From Phialocephala subalpina (lineage: Eukaryota; Ascomycota; Leotiomycetes; Helotiales; Mollisiaceae), in assembly GCA_900073065.1 (NCBI GenBank), contig FJOG01000001.1, forward strand, positions 2,324,419-2,388,418: 64,000 nt of DNA, written 5' to 3'. This document shows positions 1 through 11,958 of this stretch, piece after piece (positions within the stretch are counted from its first letter, which is position 1; each line of letters starts with the position of its first letter). Both the position numbers and the translations under genes were made by a program. The notes beneath the pieces were generated by a model that did not search any database, was not told the origin of the DNA, and saw only the letters and a program-made list of their open reading frames with translations.

Positions 1-238
1 GATCATCCATGCTACCCGTCATCGAATGGTGATTGCTTTGGAACAAGGCACCGATAACCGAAAGGATTACTATGGCGAAGACGCTGACAACGATGCTATG
101 GATCCATCCATTAGCTTTTGTTCTTTCCCTTCCTCTTCCCCATCCTCTTGCTGGTGCTGTTGCAGAAGCTTAGAGGGTGGTGATAGGCGGGAAGACATAC
201 CAGGACCACGCCTGCATTACTCCTACGACGGGCTTCAT
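1..238 (-). CDS. V-type proton ATPase subunit f (partial, cut by left edge)
   Basis: This is the 5' part of a small two-pass membrane protein of the V-ATPase Vo sector, which helps the proton pump of vacuole and endomembranes. Exon 1 is 238-201 and begins MKPVVGVMQAWS. An intron at 200-96 (GTATGT donor, TAG acceptor) leads into exon 2 (95-1), which encodes a hydrophobic helix (CIVVSVFAIVILSVIGALF) followed by NHHSMTGSMDD at the edge. The pattern 'M-PVV...W-C, ILSVI..LF, NHxSxxGSxxD' matches the yeast YPR170W-B/subunit f family, about 85 aa long. I recognise it from family knowledge and could not align it. The second transmembrane segment lies outside the window. The gene is divergent from the superoxide dismutase gene, about 3 kb away. 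Confidence 0.75.
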
Positions 239-440
239 GATTGCGGTTTTGCTGGAGGAATGGAGCGAGCGGAAGTTGGAGATAGAATTGGAGATCTGCG
301 AAGAGGTTGTTGAGCTTCTGGTGGTGAGCTGAGGAGGCTGAAAGGTGGTGGTGAGGTTGTGCCGGGATGGTACAGATGCCTGCGCTAGTGACGAGTTGAT
401 GTTCGAGAGCTTGAGTGGACTTGAATCTCAGGCATAAGTG

Positions 441-698
441 AGGCTGCAACTTTTATCTTGGCATTTTCATGAAATCCCTGAATCTTCAGATCTCATTCAT
501 TTCTCATGTTCATCTTTGAAATATTCTATATCAAGTCGGGAAGATGAAGGCATTTGCAAGCGTTCGATGAAGATTGATGATGCCCGCCTACTTTAGAGGA
601 ATTAGGCTGCAACTTTTTCATGTTTTGGCATTTCATACGGGTCTTTGGACTGTCTGAGTCTCATTCAATCATCCTTTTCATTTTGGACATCTTATTCC
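441..698. repeat. Degenerate direct repeat, two copies about 163 bp apart
   Basis: Copy 1 (441-533) and copy 2 (604-698) both start AGGCTGCAACTTTT. Both continue through a TTGGCATTTTCAT-like stretch and a shared TCTCATTCA block, with indels between. They lie just upstream of the V-ATPase f gene. No coding or transposon signature is visible. Confidence 0.5.
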
Positions 699-3185
699 AG
701 GACGATAATATGAAGCAAAATTAGTTGCTTGATAAAGACTCATGATATTCATCTTGCCCTATGATGTGCGTGTGCTTTACGCCTGCCCTGGAATGAGCTG
801 TACTTTTGTTCGAAACGTCTTCTCAGAATTTCGCATTTTCATCGCAGGCCTCCTGTCAAATTATCTCTTTAACATGTGTGCTGATTGAATCATTTCTGGG
901 TGTATGAGTTGAGCCTTATCCCTTCATGAGGTTGCAGCTGAGATGTTGAGTTGGATCGCACATTTCAAGGCGGGGGATCACAACGCCAAGAGAATCCTCT
1001 GGAGTTCAAATGAGTTTCCATCCATGCGGGGATTTCGTTCTTCCAATTATTTTTCTGTTTCATGCAAGTGTTCTACGCTGATGTCAGATTTCGTTTCAAC
1101 TTTTCTCTGGTCCTGGTTTGATATGGATATCCTGGTCAGAGTCGATCTTCATCTTGGGAAATCTTGAATCACTATGTCTTCAAAGTACCTTTGAAAGGTT
1201 CATATTTCATTCATATATTTTAGTGTCGATCAAGAAGGGTGTTTGGATAATATGGTTTTCATTTCCAGGTTCCCTGTAAAATAAAGATGAGGCTATGTTG
1301 GCAGCGTGCCTCTTCAGATTGATTCTTCGTTAGTGCTGAATCTGCATTTGGTAGGAAGCCGACTTGATCGCACCTGAAGAGTTTTGCTACGTTAAAATGT
1401 CATCCTACCAAATCAAACACAGGCCACTACATCCTCCTCCTTCCCTCCCATCAGCCCTACATCTCTTGGCACACATGGTGCTTCAGGGTCACATCTCGCA
1501 TCATCACCTCCTCTCCGGCTAGACATGTCCCACTCCTCTCTGATATCTAGTAGACTAGGTTCCTACTCCAAAAGCTCCATATCAGATTAAACAAGCTTTG
1601 AGATCTTTATGCGCAACCGGATTGCGTGTATAGAGTAAGGGTTGACAGACAGCTTGTCTGACGCTCAATGGGGAATCGACGGCGATCAGACAGAAGCTGT
1701 CAATTTGTTCCGAAATCTGCACCAGGGAGGAAAGACAGGCATTGGGAAGCGGAGAGCTCGGGTATCGCTAGTCATGATCTTTGGGTTGTGAAACTAGGGG
1801 TACGGATTCTTTGGGAACCGAGGGACACACTCTCCTTCAACTTTTCGGCTGGTGAGAATCCGGAACTCACTCACTCATGATTAATGATTCTTAGAGGAGG
1901 GAGTTGTGGATGCACACGTCAAAATTTGCTTGCTTGTGATTGGGATACCTAACATCGCTAGGCAATTCAATTGCGGCAATATATTTATATCACAATCTTT
2001 AAATACTCCAACTGGCCAGAATTGTGACCTCGCTTGTCGGTCTCTGTTGGCGGCAAACATTTAGGTCTAACGAGAGTACGGCGTGAAACAACTCGATCGG
2101 ATCCGGCAAGTAAAGACCTCAAAATGGGCATCCTGGCGGCAATCTTGGAAGAATGGGGAATTTGTGATGTTGGAGAGGAGGTACTTCGCTGGTCAGCTGT
2201 GATCAGAGCGTCTATTTGTAACAGGCATCCCCGGTTGAATTTCTCTGTGATTCTCACCAAGGTACGCTTGGGTGTTCAGGGGTTTGCTATGATATGAATG
2301 GACGAGGTCGGGCAATGGACAGGGTCCCCGGCTCCTTTAAAAAAGCTTGGTATTGCTAGGGTCTACAGGCCAAGCAACGTCAACTCTTCGCATTCAGCCG
2401 TGAAGACATTGATTGCCATGCACTCTGCCTTGAGCCTTTAAACCTTGAATTTTATTCCGAATCGCGTTGTATCGAGAAGGGAACCCCATGCCAAGAGGAC
2501 AGATGTTCAGCTGGGAGATGGGAAGGCACCAGCCCAGCAGAGACAGCGCTTGCGCGGTCAGCAACACAGCAGAAAGTCCCATACCGTTCGTTCTCGCTCG
2601 TGTTCTGGTCGATGAAACATCAAACAAAGATAAGATCGTGTGCAGGGACAGGACCGGACCCTGGCCTCGCATCGGTCGAAACATCCATCGACATCCTTGC
2701 CAGAGCGGGAGGGCCTTCATTCCGAATATTGTCAGATCCGTGGCTGCCATCCAACGCCTTGGGTTGGTCACTCTCACACCGAGAGCAACGCGGTTGGACG
2801 GCGCCTTTTCCTTTCAATGAGGGAGAGACCTCGAAGGGAGGCGCAGCCAGTGTTGCATGGGTTCCTGCATCTTACCGGTAGGTGGTGGGCTGCAGATTCG
2901 GAGAGTTGCACAGGTAGGGTTGTTTGTCCATCCATGACCATGGTTCATATATTCAAATATAATGACGCTGTTGCGCAGATGCTAAAGTGAATTTTGTTTA
3001 TCTGAGTTCTAGGACCCCCAACTTCAATTCGCCTAGTCAAGTTTGTTTAATCACCAACCTCTTCCCCTCTTAATCTGGAACAGTCACTCCAACATTCGTT
3101 TGGTAGAACACTTCTTTAAAAGGGACCCCATCCTTCCTCTCTGAGTTCCACATCTCGCTCATACTTTCTCGTCGTCCTGAACAGG

Positions 3186-3240
3186 TAACTACCTTCATGC
3201 TTTCCTCATGTCTTGGCACACGTGGCTAATATTCATTCAG
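3186..3240 (+). other. Putative 5'-leader intron of the SOD-like gene
   Basis: GTAACT at 3186, a GGCTAAT branch-like site and CATTCAG ending at 3240 would form a 55-nt intron. Splicing it out removes an upstream in-frame ATG at 3208 and makes the ATG at 3253 the first start codon. It is inferred from splice consensus only. Confidence 0.4.
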
Positions 3241-3252
3241 CCATATCATAAG

Positions 3253-4152
3253 ATGAACACCACGAATATCGACATCAAGATGTATCTCTTCAGTATCCTC
3301 GCGGTCTTTTTGACTGTCTTCTCCTCTCTCGTCACCGCGCAAACCACCACCGAGCCCATCACCGGTATTCGAGGCAACGCGTCCATCGTCGAGAACAACC
3401 CGCCAGGAGTGGTCTACACTGCTACACTTCCCACCACCGAGTTCAACAACCCCACCGATCCTCGTGGTAATATCAAAGGCTCTGTCTCCGCCGTAGCAGC
3501 CTCCAACGGTATCGGCGTCGACTTCAAAGTCAGCTTCGAGAATCTACCTACTGGCGGTGGTCCATTCCGTACGTTCTTCCACACCATCAAACCTCAAGCA
3601 CATCTCCCCGCCTTTCCCTCTACACATATTCTGTGACTCACTCCCAAACCATTCACTAACCAAATCCACGCAGTCTACCACATCCACGCAGCCCCAGTAT
3701 CAGCCGACGGAAACTGCACCAACACCCTCGGCCATCTCGACCCCTACATCCGCGGCGAGACACCAGCCTGCAATGCTACACTCCCACAAACATGTCAAGT
3801 AGGCGACCTCTCCGGTAAACACGGCAAGATCGAGGCCGATCCCTTCGTCGCTACCTACCATGACGATTTCGCCTCGACTGTTTCTGGCATTGGCGCTTTC
3901 TTTGGAAATCGATCGATCACTGTTCATTTCGCCAATACGACTAGGATTACTTGTGCAAATTTCACGTTGAGCGCGGGCAATGTGACGATTGGTGGAGGCT
4001 CAGGCTCAAATGCGAGCGCGAGCGCAACTTCTACAGCACCCGTAACTCAAACCAGCGCGCCACTTCAATTCACCGGAATCGGAGCGGGAAGCTCGAATGC
4101 GATCTCGCTGATCATGCTTTTGGGTGCGATGGGAGTTGCGTTCTTGCTTTAA
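3253..4152 (+). CDS. GPI-anchored cell-surface Cu-only superoxide dismutase-like protein
   Basis: Two exons (3253-3568 and 3674-4152) are joined across a 105-nt intron with a CACTAAC branch site, giving 264 aa. An alternative start at 3280 gives 255 aa. A signal peptide (MYLFSILAVFLTVFSSLVTA) precedes a SOD-fold region. Metal-site motifs are visible: YHIHAAP (His-x-His, created exactly at the splice junction), GHLDPY, GDLSGKHG, and an ITVHFANTTRITC C-terminal strand. A Ser/Thr-rich spacer and a terminal hydrophobic tail (SLIMLLGAMGVAFLL) predict a GPI anchor. Extracellular Cu-only SODs of the Candida SOD4/5 type have this layout and detoxify superoxide at the wall. Several NxT/S sites fit secretion. 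The start was chosen because a leader intron would remove the ATG at 3208. Confidence 0.85.
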
Positions 4153-5586
4153 GCAAGGCGAATTGGGAGAGAGGGTGCTTGTATTATTGGGCGTCTAATG
4201 GTAATGGCTCTTTGGAAGAGCTTGGGAATGATACGATAAAGTAATGGGATGTGGGGAGAGTTTGGAGAGAGGTGGTGATGGTGATGAATGTAATTCTAGA
4301 CGTTGACTTTCACTCGCACAGCGAGATATGATACCAAGACTAGCACAATGAAGATTCGATGACTTTTAAAAAATTATCTACTGTATCTCCACCTGTGTCT
4401 TTCGCTGCACCTTCACTTCTCAGCTGCTCAAGCTACCCGCCTTCCTTGAGTTGAAGCTCTGGCCTAATTCACCTTCGCAAAGCCCGCTTCCATATCAGAG
4501 TTGTATCTAGTCCACACACACGACCCTCACCATGTCGTCAGGGCTAGGGACCATCCGTGCACCTACCACTAATTCTTTGTTCTAGCTCCGGTAACGAACC
4601 CCTGGTTTCAGTGCCAAGACTCTGTCACCGCTCGGTTGTTCGGTTCCAATTAGGGGGGGTGTCTGTGTGTCGCCAAGACAAGGGTTCCTCTGACTTCGTT
4701 CTCCCGAGAAAGGTCGAGTTGAGGGCGAGAGGCAGTTTCAGATTTTGGGTGTGTGTCTGTGGGGGCGAGTTTCAGGTTTCTCGTATCTGTTCCGTATAGT
4801 ATGGTATATTACAGGCTCGGATACTGCATACGGAGGTGTTGGCGGGGTAGGTACGGTATGATGCAGTAGCTTTGAGGTGGGGTGCTTCGGATACTGGGTG
4901 ATGCGACTGGGCGTGGAGGGTGAGGTGGTTGTTAGAGGAGAGATGGATTGGTGCACGTGAATCGTGATGATATACCTCCATGGCGGGAGGAGTTGAAATG
5001 AAACGTCGAATTGGTTGGTGCGGGAGTCAGCGACATCTTAGGCTCCAGCTTGAGCCGACAGCATAGCGAGGCTTTTAACGAATAAGGAAAGATACGGGAG
5101 AGCGGGCGGGAAGACGGCATGGGTAGTAGGAAGGAGGTGAAGATAAGGTTAAGGTTGAAGGATGGGTAAAGGGAGGAATTCGCAAGATGCTTGCTAGCTG
5201 GGTGAGATCCGAAGCAGTGCTGGCTGACTGTATCGGCTCTCGTCTCGGTTGTGAAGTAGGGCTCAGGGTTGGTGATATGTATTTTGAACTGTATTACGTG
5301 CTCTTCGGGCTCTTCGGAAGCCGTGTGGGGGTTTGAAGGTCAGAATATTTCTATCTCGGTCACTTGCGGTTCTCAGAATCGATGAAGGACTAAATATCGA
5401 GACCTCAAAAGGATCATCACTTGACGAGGACGCGGGGTTGTGACTGTCGTGGTGAATCCTTCCTATTTGTTTATACTGGCTGGGATGTTTTTGGAATAAA
5501 GATCATTGCGAGACAAGCCTTCGTAAGCCGGGAGGTAATGCGAGCAGATTGTATGGCATTTGTATGAAACGCATGGAGCGACCTTC

Positions 5587-5614
5587 CACACACACACACA
5601 CACACACACACACA
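5587..5614. repeat. (CA)14 microsatellite
   Basis: Fourteen uninterrupted CA dinucleotides lie in non-coding DNA. This is a simple-sequence repeat. Confidence 0.95.
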
Positions 5615-6434
5615 GGCGCCAGCATACACTATTCTTCGCAAGCTGAACGGGATATATTAAATGGGTACTTGGAATAATAGCACTTGGGATGCAGGGAAAG
5701 CCCTTGAATGATTCAATTCAATCCATAACCGAGTCCAACAGCCACTATCGAATCCAGTAAGAATTAAGAATGTGGGTAGATGCATCGCCATCCATCAGCT
5801 TTAAAAAGGCGCACAAAAAGAGGAACAGCCTTTCAAAGAGAATGCACCTAAGGACTCCCGAAACACTGCCAAAAAGATCGTCTTCTCGGCACTTATCCAC
5901 TCGTGGCGGCGTGCCGACGACCTTTTAACGTCATTATCACTATGGACGTTCCTACAAGAATCCTACTACCTAGGTAGTCGTTCTAACTGTAGTGGCTAGA
6001 AAAATTCTTATTTAAATCTATACGACCGTTGGGAAACGAAGGCGAGATATCGAAGGTTGTGGAGTCTTGCCCCACTAGTAACCCCCCTTTTGGAAGCGAG
6101 TTTGAGCTCCACCTTCTTGAAAACAGGAAGATTAGATTTCAAACGCTGATATTGAAAATGCAAGAAACCTTGAGAGCGTCATTTGTCTAACTTTGTCTTC
6201 GATATCGTTGCCTCTGAGAATCTGGGACAATGGAATAGTGCAGTCAAGTGTACCTAGACATGTCCATTATCTCAATGAAATTTCCTGTCAACTGCAATCC
6301 GCCATCCTCTCACCTTCAACCCACCCTCACAACCCCCCTCTTTCGGCTACCTAGCTCCACTCGCTCAACCGCAGCCTCGCGATCCATCAATATATATTTA
6401 AATAAGTAACATTTTTCCGTCGCCAACAGAAAAC

Positions 6435-6588
6435 ACTCGTTCCTGAATCAGAACGAGTTACCAATCCGCCCAGGCCAAACTGACCATTCGAATTGGGCGG
6501 GTTGTGTTGCCTTCCTCCATCCTCGACAAGAAAATAAATCCTTCATCGGCTAGGGTTTCTTACACCGGCATCCCGCGGAATGCCGGTG
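6435..6588. other. Cluster of three short hairpin-forming inverted repeats
   Basis: Stem 1 is ACTCGTTC/GAACGAGT (6435-6442 with 6451-6458, 8 bp). Stem 2 is CAATCCGCCC with GGGCGGGTTG (6462-6471 with 6495-6504, one G-T type pairing difference). Stem 3 is CACCGGCAT/ATGCCGGTG (6563-6571 with 6580-6588, perfect 9 bp). A T-rich tract with TTTT runs follows from 6591. This could be a small structured RNA or a chance cluster. It matches no RNA family I recognise. Confidence 0.35.
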
Positions 6589-7256
6589 GTTCTTTTGTCT
6601 TTTGACTTTTGACTTTTTGTTGTTGATCCCCGTAAGATTTTTTTTGGAGGGGGATTTGTTCTTATTAAGCGGTTACGTCTGGTCAGCGAAAAGGGGAGGA
6701 TAGTCTAGCGAAAACTAAAGCTGAGGTCATAGGGGGATGATGGAAGAAGGAAGGATATTGATCTTCCTTTCCGAAATGTCTATTGACTTGAACAGGTAGT
6801 GCAGACTGGGAATAGCTGGTATGAGATTTGGAACAGTCGCGATGTAAATACAAGAATTGAGACTGGAAGGCTTTGAACAGGAAAGAAGTCGAGAAATTAC
6901 TCGCACTTGCGAAGCGATCTCTGCGCACCGCAACCGCCTCTCAAACGGAAATTCAAGTCATATGAAATATCCAGACAAACTCGATATACAAAATCCATTT
7001 TCGGCGCACTGCCATCATAAACTAAAAATATAAGATATAAAGGTAAAACCCACCCATCCAGAAATACATCGCGTCCTCTTCTATCCTAACATACAGACTT
7101 CCACCCAGGTATGTTCACATCATCTTATCTTCTGTACATGTATCCCAAAATGTCGCCGCTAATGCAAATAACCAAGGAGATCCGTTATGTTGTTGGTATT
7201 GTTGGTCCAGCCTTGTCTATTTTCTCTTCCTTCCTCTTCATTCCTACTGACTGAGA

Positions 7257-9692
7257 TCAATATGCGACTCCTCTATATCCACCACCAGCACCGTACTGAG
7301 GAGGTATCCTAGGAATAGTCGGTTGCTGCGGCGGACTCCCCCCCTCCCCCCCTAGCGGCGCTGCCCCCTGCACCAAATTTTCATGACTATCCATACTCCT
7401 CAACGTCCTATGACTATTACTTGTAAACGGTCTCGCCGGAAACGGGTTCTCAGGCGTAAACGGTCTCTGTGACTGAGGAGTATATGGTCTCATAGGTGTA
7501 GCTCCTGAGTATGGGTTCGCCGGCTCGTTGAGGAAAGAGTCGTCTTCGGAAACGGTTTTTACGAGGGGAGCTTTGGGGTCGTGTTCGTAGGAGGTGGTGC
7601 TGCTGTTGAGTTTGGTGGGGTCCATGAGCAGTGAGTTGCGGGCGTCGAGTGGGGTGAGGTTGTCGAGGTCGCGGTTCATTTTTTCTATCTCAATATTAGC
7701 ACGGTTTTGGGAAAGGTTGATAAGGGGAAGGGAAGGACGTACCAGCTTCCTTGCGACGCTTTCGGTGAGGGTTCTCTTTGCAGCACATTATGATGGCGTT
7801 TACGGCGATGAGAATGGCGAGAACGCCGGTCAAGACGGATTGTACGGCGATGAGGACGACGCCGGTGACGGTTTGGGTTGTTTGGGCGATGCCGAGTTCT
7901 TCGACGAAGACGAGGATGCAGACTACGGAGAGGGCGCGGACGACTTGAATGAAGATGTTGATTACGTTTCCGGAGCGTCTCTCGTAGGGGCGGTTCCAGA
8001 TGAGGAGACCAAGCACTGGAGATGGATTAGCATAAGATCTTGAAATAGGTGAGGTTCATGACTTACTGAGGCATTCGATGATCAATTGAGCAACGGTTTG
8101 GGTAAGTCCATGTCCATCAGCGGCAGCTAAAACACAGCCCTTGGCGAACATGTAAACAATAGCTGGTACGAACAACCACCAGAAGTCCTTCTTGTAGGAA
8201 TCATAGAAGAGACTGTACTTGAGCCAAAAGTCCTTGTTCTCGTAAAGTGCGGAGGCATCTCCCTCCATCGCCTTGAGCTTCTTAGCCGTTTGCCAGATCT
8301 TGAATGTGAAGAAGGCGAGGACACCAGTGAAGAGCGCGAGAGTGATGCCTGCAAGGAGTTTTGCTGCCCAAGAATCTCCGTTCGTGAATTGGAATATGCA
8401 GTATAGCACCCAGACGCCGTAAAGTACCAAGATGAGTTGGACAATTGCTCGAGCCATGGTTCCCCAGTAATGCTTTCTGAAACCTACTAGACCCTTGGGG
8501 AAAGATCCGAAGAGTGCCCAGGTCTCCAATACGACCTTGAAGAACAGGATCCCAACAGCAATAGCAGCGATGACGCAGGCCACGATCAAGAGGACAGTCA
8601 TGAAGGTGTTTGCTTGTGGAACCGAGAGCTCCTCAACATATGCCTTGATGCCGTTCACAGTAGTCTCAATGGTCGACGTAGAGTTTGTGGCATCGGATGT
8701 TGTGGCATTGCTCTGGCTGGTAGAGATAGAGTCTCGAATCATCAACATTCCATTGTACGCTCTCCTGGATACGGTTGATCCGCTGCCGAAAACCAAGGTT
8801 GCATTCTGAAGATACTGGACGCTGTCTGCAGTCAAGTTGCCCCCAGTGACACTTCGGAAGTTGTCGATAGAGGTCTGCATAGCCGTCCAAGGGATGATAC
8901 CGGTAGAGAATCCAAAGTTCTTGGTGAAGCTTCGGTAAACTGTGGGGTAATTGACGGACATCATCCCGTTCATGGCGATGCCTTGAAACCAAGTAAAGAC
9001 TTCCGTGAAAGACGGACTCATGGTGCCTGAGCCTGCAGTGCTTCCACCACCAGCCGCTGCACCAATTGCGGCAGCTCCACTGACAATGAGAGCTGCGCCT
9101 GCCACACCTGCTGCGACATATGAGACGGCAGCAACACTAACAGTCTTCCCGTTGCTAACACTTGACGTTATACAAGCCACATCCTCCCCTGTATCTAGGG
9201 CCTTGAGCTCCAAGGTTGCTTGAGCAGAAATATCCGGGACGCTGAAGGCAATTGATGGGATCATTGACGCGTATGAGGAAGGAATCGATTGAGTACCGGA
9301 GGCGGAAAATGTCCCCGATGGTACAGGACATAGCTGTTCAACGTATGTTGAGTCTGCGCAGGGGTTAAAACTGTTTTGATAAACCGATATCCCATATGCC
9401 GTCACATTCAAAGTTGCCGTGCTACACATTGTTAGCATCTTTTGTCCACCAATTCCACGAAGCTAGGTAGGCCTTACACATTCATAGTTGTAGCACTCGT
9501 CCCTGCTACGTTGAAAGTGACCGTCTTCGCATTGTTATTGTACTGAATGTCGAGATTCTGAACAGTAATATTGGAGTCTCCTAGACATGTGCTAAATCCT
9601 GACGTCTGCAAGATCTGATCTGCGAGGCCTCTTCCCGAGAGGGTTACGAGTAACAATAAGGAAATAGTCGATGAGGAAATTTGTCGTAACAT
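7257..9692 (-). CDS. TRP-like / flavin-carrier (FLC) family membrane protein
   Basis: Four exons (9692-9478, 9421-8067, 8015-7743, 7684-7257) give 756 aa, and all introns are GT-AG. A signal peptide (MLRQISSSTISLLLLVTLSG...) leads into an ML-like lumenal domain of about 140 residues with paired Cys (FSTCLGD, FNPCAD, EQLCPVP, VACIT). A transmembrane core with about nine hydrophobic segments follows, including a long one near FMTVLLIVACVIAAIAVGIL. This ML-plus-TRP order defines the fungal FLC/Pkd2-like family. These proteins are linked to FAD entry into the ER, calcium signalling and wall integrity. The C-terminal tail in exon 4 is hydrophilic and Pro/Ser/Thr-rich (PYTPQSQRPFTPENPFPARP) and probably cytosolic. 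Alternative names are flavin carrier or TRP-like ion channel; I cannot separate these. Confidence 0.88.
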
Positions 9693-11958
9693 GTTGTCGA
9701 TTGCAACGAAGTCGTTGCGGAACCTGGTGAGCCTCCCCCAATATATATGCTGATTTGGACGCCTCTATATGCTTCAATTGTTTAGATATTCCCACCCGTA
9801 TGCAGTTGTTGATGTAGCAATTCGTCAGATATCGGCAGGTCTGGTTCGAAATTTGTTCGAGGATATGAGTGTTGTTAAAGTGTTGTAAGTGTTGAAGATG
9901 GCCGAGGTTCTACCTGGAAAGAATGGAATAAAGTTCAGAGGAAAAGGTTGACGTCGAAGAAGGATCCGGGATAGAGCTTCGAAGTTGGCAGGAAAGCGAG
10001 AGATGGTACGATGGGATGCCACAAGGAGAGAAAAGTGACGGTGTTGATTGCACAGACAAAACGATGGTGTTCGAAACTTCAACGAAAGATGCCACACGGG
10101 CAGAAAACGCTTGGATAGAGACGCACAAAAGCAGGAGAACGAAGGTGTGGAAGGTGAGGTGAGGTTGAGGATCGGTGTCGACGACACCAAGAAGATGTGC
10201 AAGACAAAAGACTGATTCTTGCTGGGGTCCAAGATACAGCGCCCGACTGACACAAGCCATCGAGCGCCAATGGAAGGGATCTCAGCAAATCTAAGCCACT
10301 CGGTGGATCGCACCAGGAACGGGGCGATGAGCCATTGGGCGGCGGCTGGGTTGTTGTGCAGTGCGCTTGACCACAAGGAGCAAGATGCGCAGGATCCCCT
10401 GGCTTGACAGCCACCGCGAGGGACCCCAGAGCAGTCGAGAACACGAGAACTTGAAACACTGCAAAGAAACGCCCAAAATTCGTGCGTAAATTAGAAACAA
10501 GAATTAATTGATTCGCGTGTCTCCATCGACGGCAACAGTGTTTGTTGATGAGGAACGGATGAACGCTGTCGAGCCATCGGAAGGCGATGAAACTGTCGGT
10601 GTTGGATGCGCAACCCAAGCCTTCCCCTGACTTTCCATCATAAACGAGCACACGTCGGCGTTCATTCTACTTCGTAGATCCCCGACTATGGGGACGGTTA
10701 ATACGAACACTCTGCGGCGCATGATGCTTCAAATCGAATGCTGGGGGAAGCTGCCGATATCACTGCCTGGAAGGAACGCATCGCATCTTCTATTTTCCAA
10801 GCCCGAATGTGGAGGTCTTGGGACTTCGCTGAAAGCTGCATCTCACCTCACCTCACCAGCCTACGTAAGTTGACCGTAACGAACGTAACGACTGTCATCA
10901 CCATAGCCATCTGGTCGATATCAAAAATTTTCCTCATATCGACTGCGCCTTCAAGATCTCAGCGGTACCTGACAGATAGAAAATGCACAGACTGGCTGAT
11001 GCAATCACAACCGCCCCACTGAAACCAAGGGAGAGTTCCTTGGTGCTCCAGTGGAAGGCTTGAAATAGCATCAGATATCGGAAGCGAGAGACAGTTATCA
11101 ACCAGATGAGATTGGCTCGCAGTGACAAGAAAAAGCGGCAACCCAAAGTCCCAAGAAATAAGGAACATTAGAAGCCGAGGAAAGTCTTTAAGTCAAGTCA
11201 AGTATTCTACTATTAAGCAAATGAAATTTCACGCCTTCGGCAAACACTTTTATACCTTTACTGCAAAGTCCCTTGGGTTCTAGGACTTTAGATTGCTCCT
11301 TTTTCTAGCTCCCAGAACTCCATATGCCGCTTTTCTTTGACATCACGAGATTGGGTCTCGGAGATTTTCAATGAAATTAAAAGAGGGGACATATACTTTA
11401 AATAGTAACTTGAACGCATCTTGATACTTGACTTGATATTCTGATATCTTGACTTTTTACAGCAAGTTTTTGAGCTTTCATCGTTTTATACCTTATACTG
11501 ATACGATTACGTGGATGGTAACATTTTGAACCTCACATCCTGGGCGCACATATGAGAAAATCTATACAATGATTACTTTAAAGATAAAGATTGATCTCTG
11601 GCTCTGTGGTGTTACTTAATATGGGCATGAAGGGAATCGAGCCAACAAGAGATGTCGCTTCTAAGTTCAGACTTGTGGTACGTAATCTCGACTTCGGGCT
11701 CGATGTTCGCGCCAGACGCTGATTTCCGATCTTTAAGAGGGTAATTCAGACATTCATCTCAACCTCAAATATCGAGTGACATTTCAGACATTGGGCCTTT
11801 TCATCCGATCTACAATGTGGTGGTTCGTCCAAAGTACTGTACATCAAGAGGCGGAGTTGGAAGTGAGCCTATACTCCAGTCTCCTATACATGAGAAAAAC
11901 TAAATGAACTGAAGGCAATGTCCGCAGATGGCAGAGACATTCACCCAAACATATCTCT
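9693..11958. other. Upstream region of the TRP-like gene and 3' flank of the ABC gene
   Basis: About 2.3 kb contains no supported gene. Open frames on the minus strand between 9825 and 10651 are Ser/Phe-rich, overlap one another in several frames and carry no motif. They fit leader or promoter DNA better than protein. From about 11200 to 11640 the sequence is AT-rich. Confidence 0.45.

Larger units (their letters stand above)
239..3252. other. Intergenic region between divergent V-ATPase f and SOD-like genes
   Basis: No gene is supported here. The open frames are short, several lack an ATG start, and none shows a recognisable motif. Positions 441-698 hold a diverged direct repeat, listed separately. 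The right end is the promoter and leader of the SOD-like gene, with a TTTAAAAG element near 3114. Confidence 0.5.
4153..7256. other. Gene-free interval between SOD-like and TRP-like genes (both 3' ends)
   Basis: The two flanking genes converge here. No open frame has a good start, codon pattern or recognisable motif. It holds a CA microsatellite at 5587-5614, a 14-bp perfect palindrome at 5965-5978 and a cluster of short inverted repeats at 6435-6588, listed separately. Confidence 0.5.
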
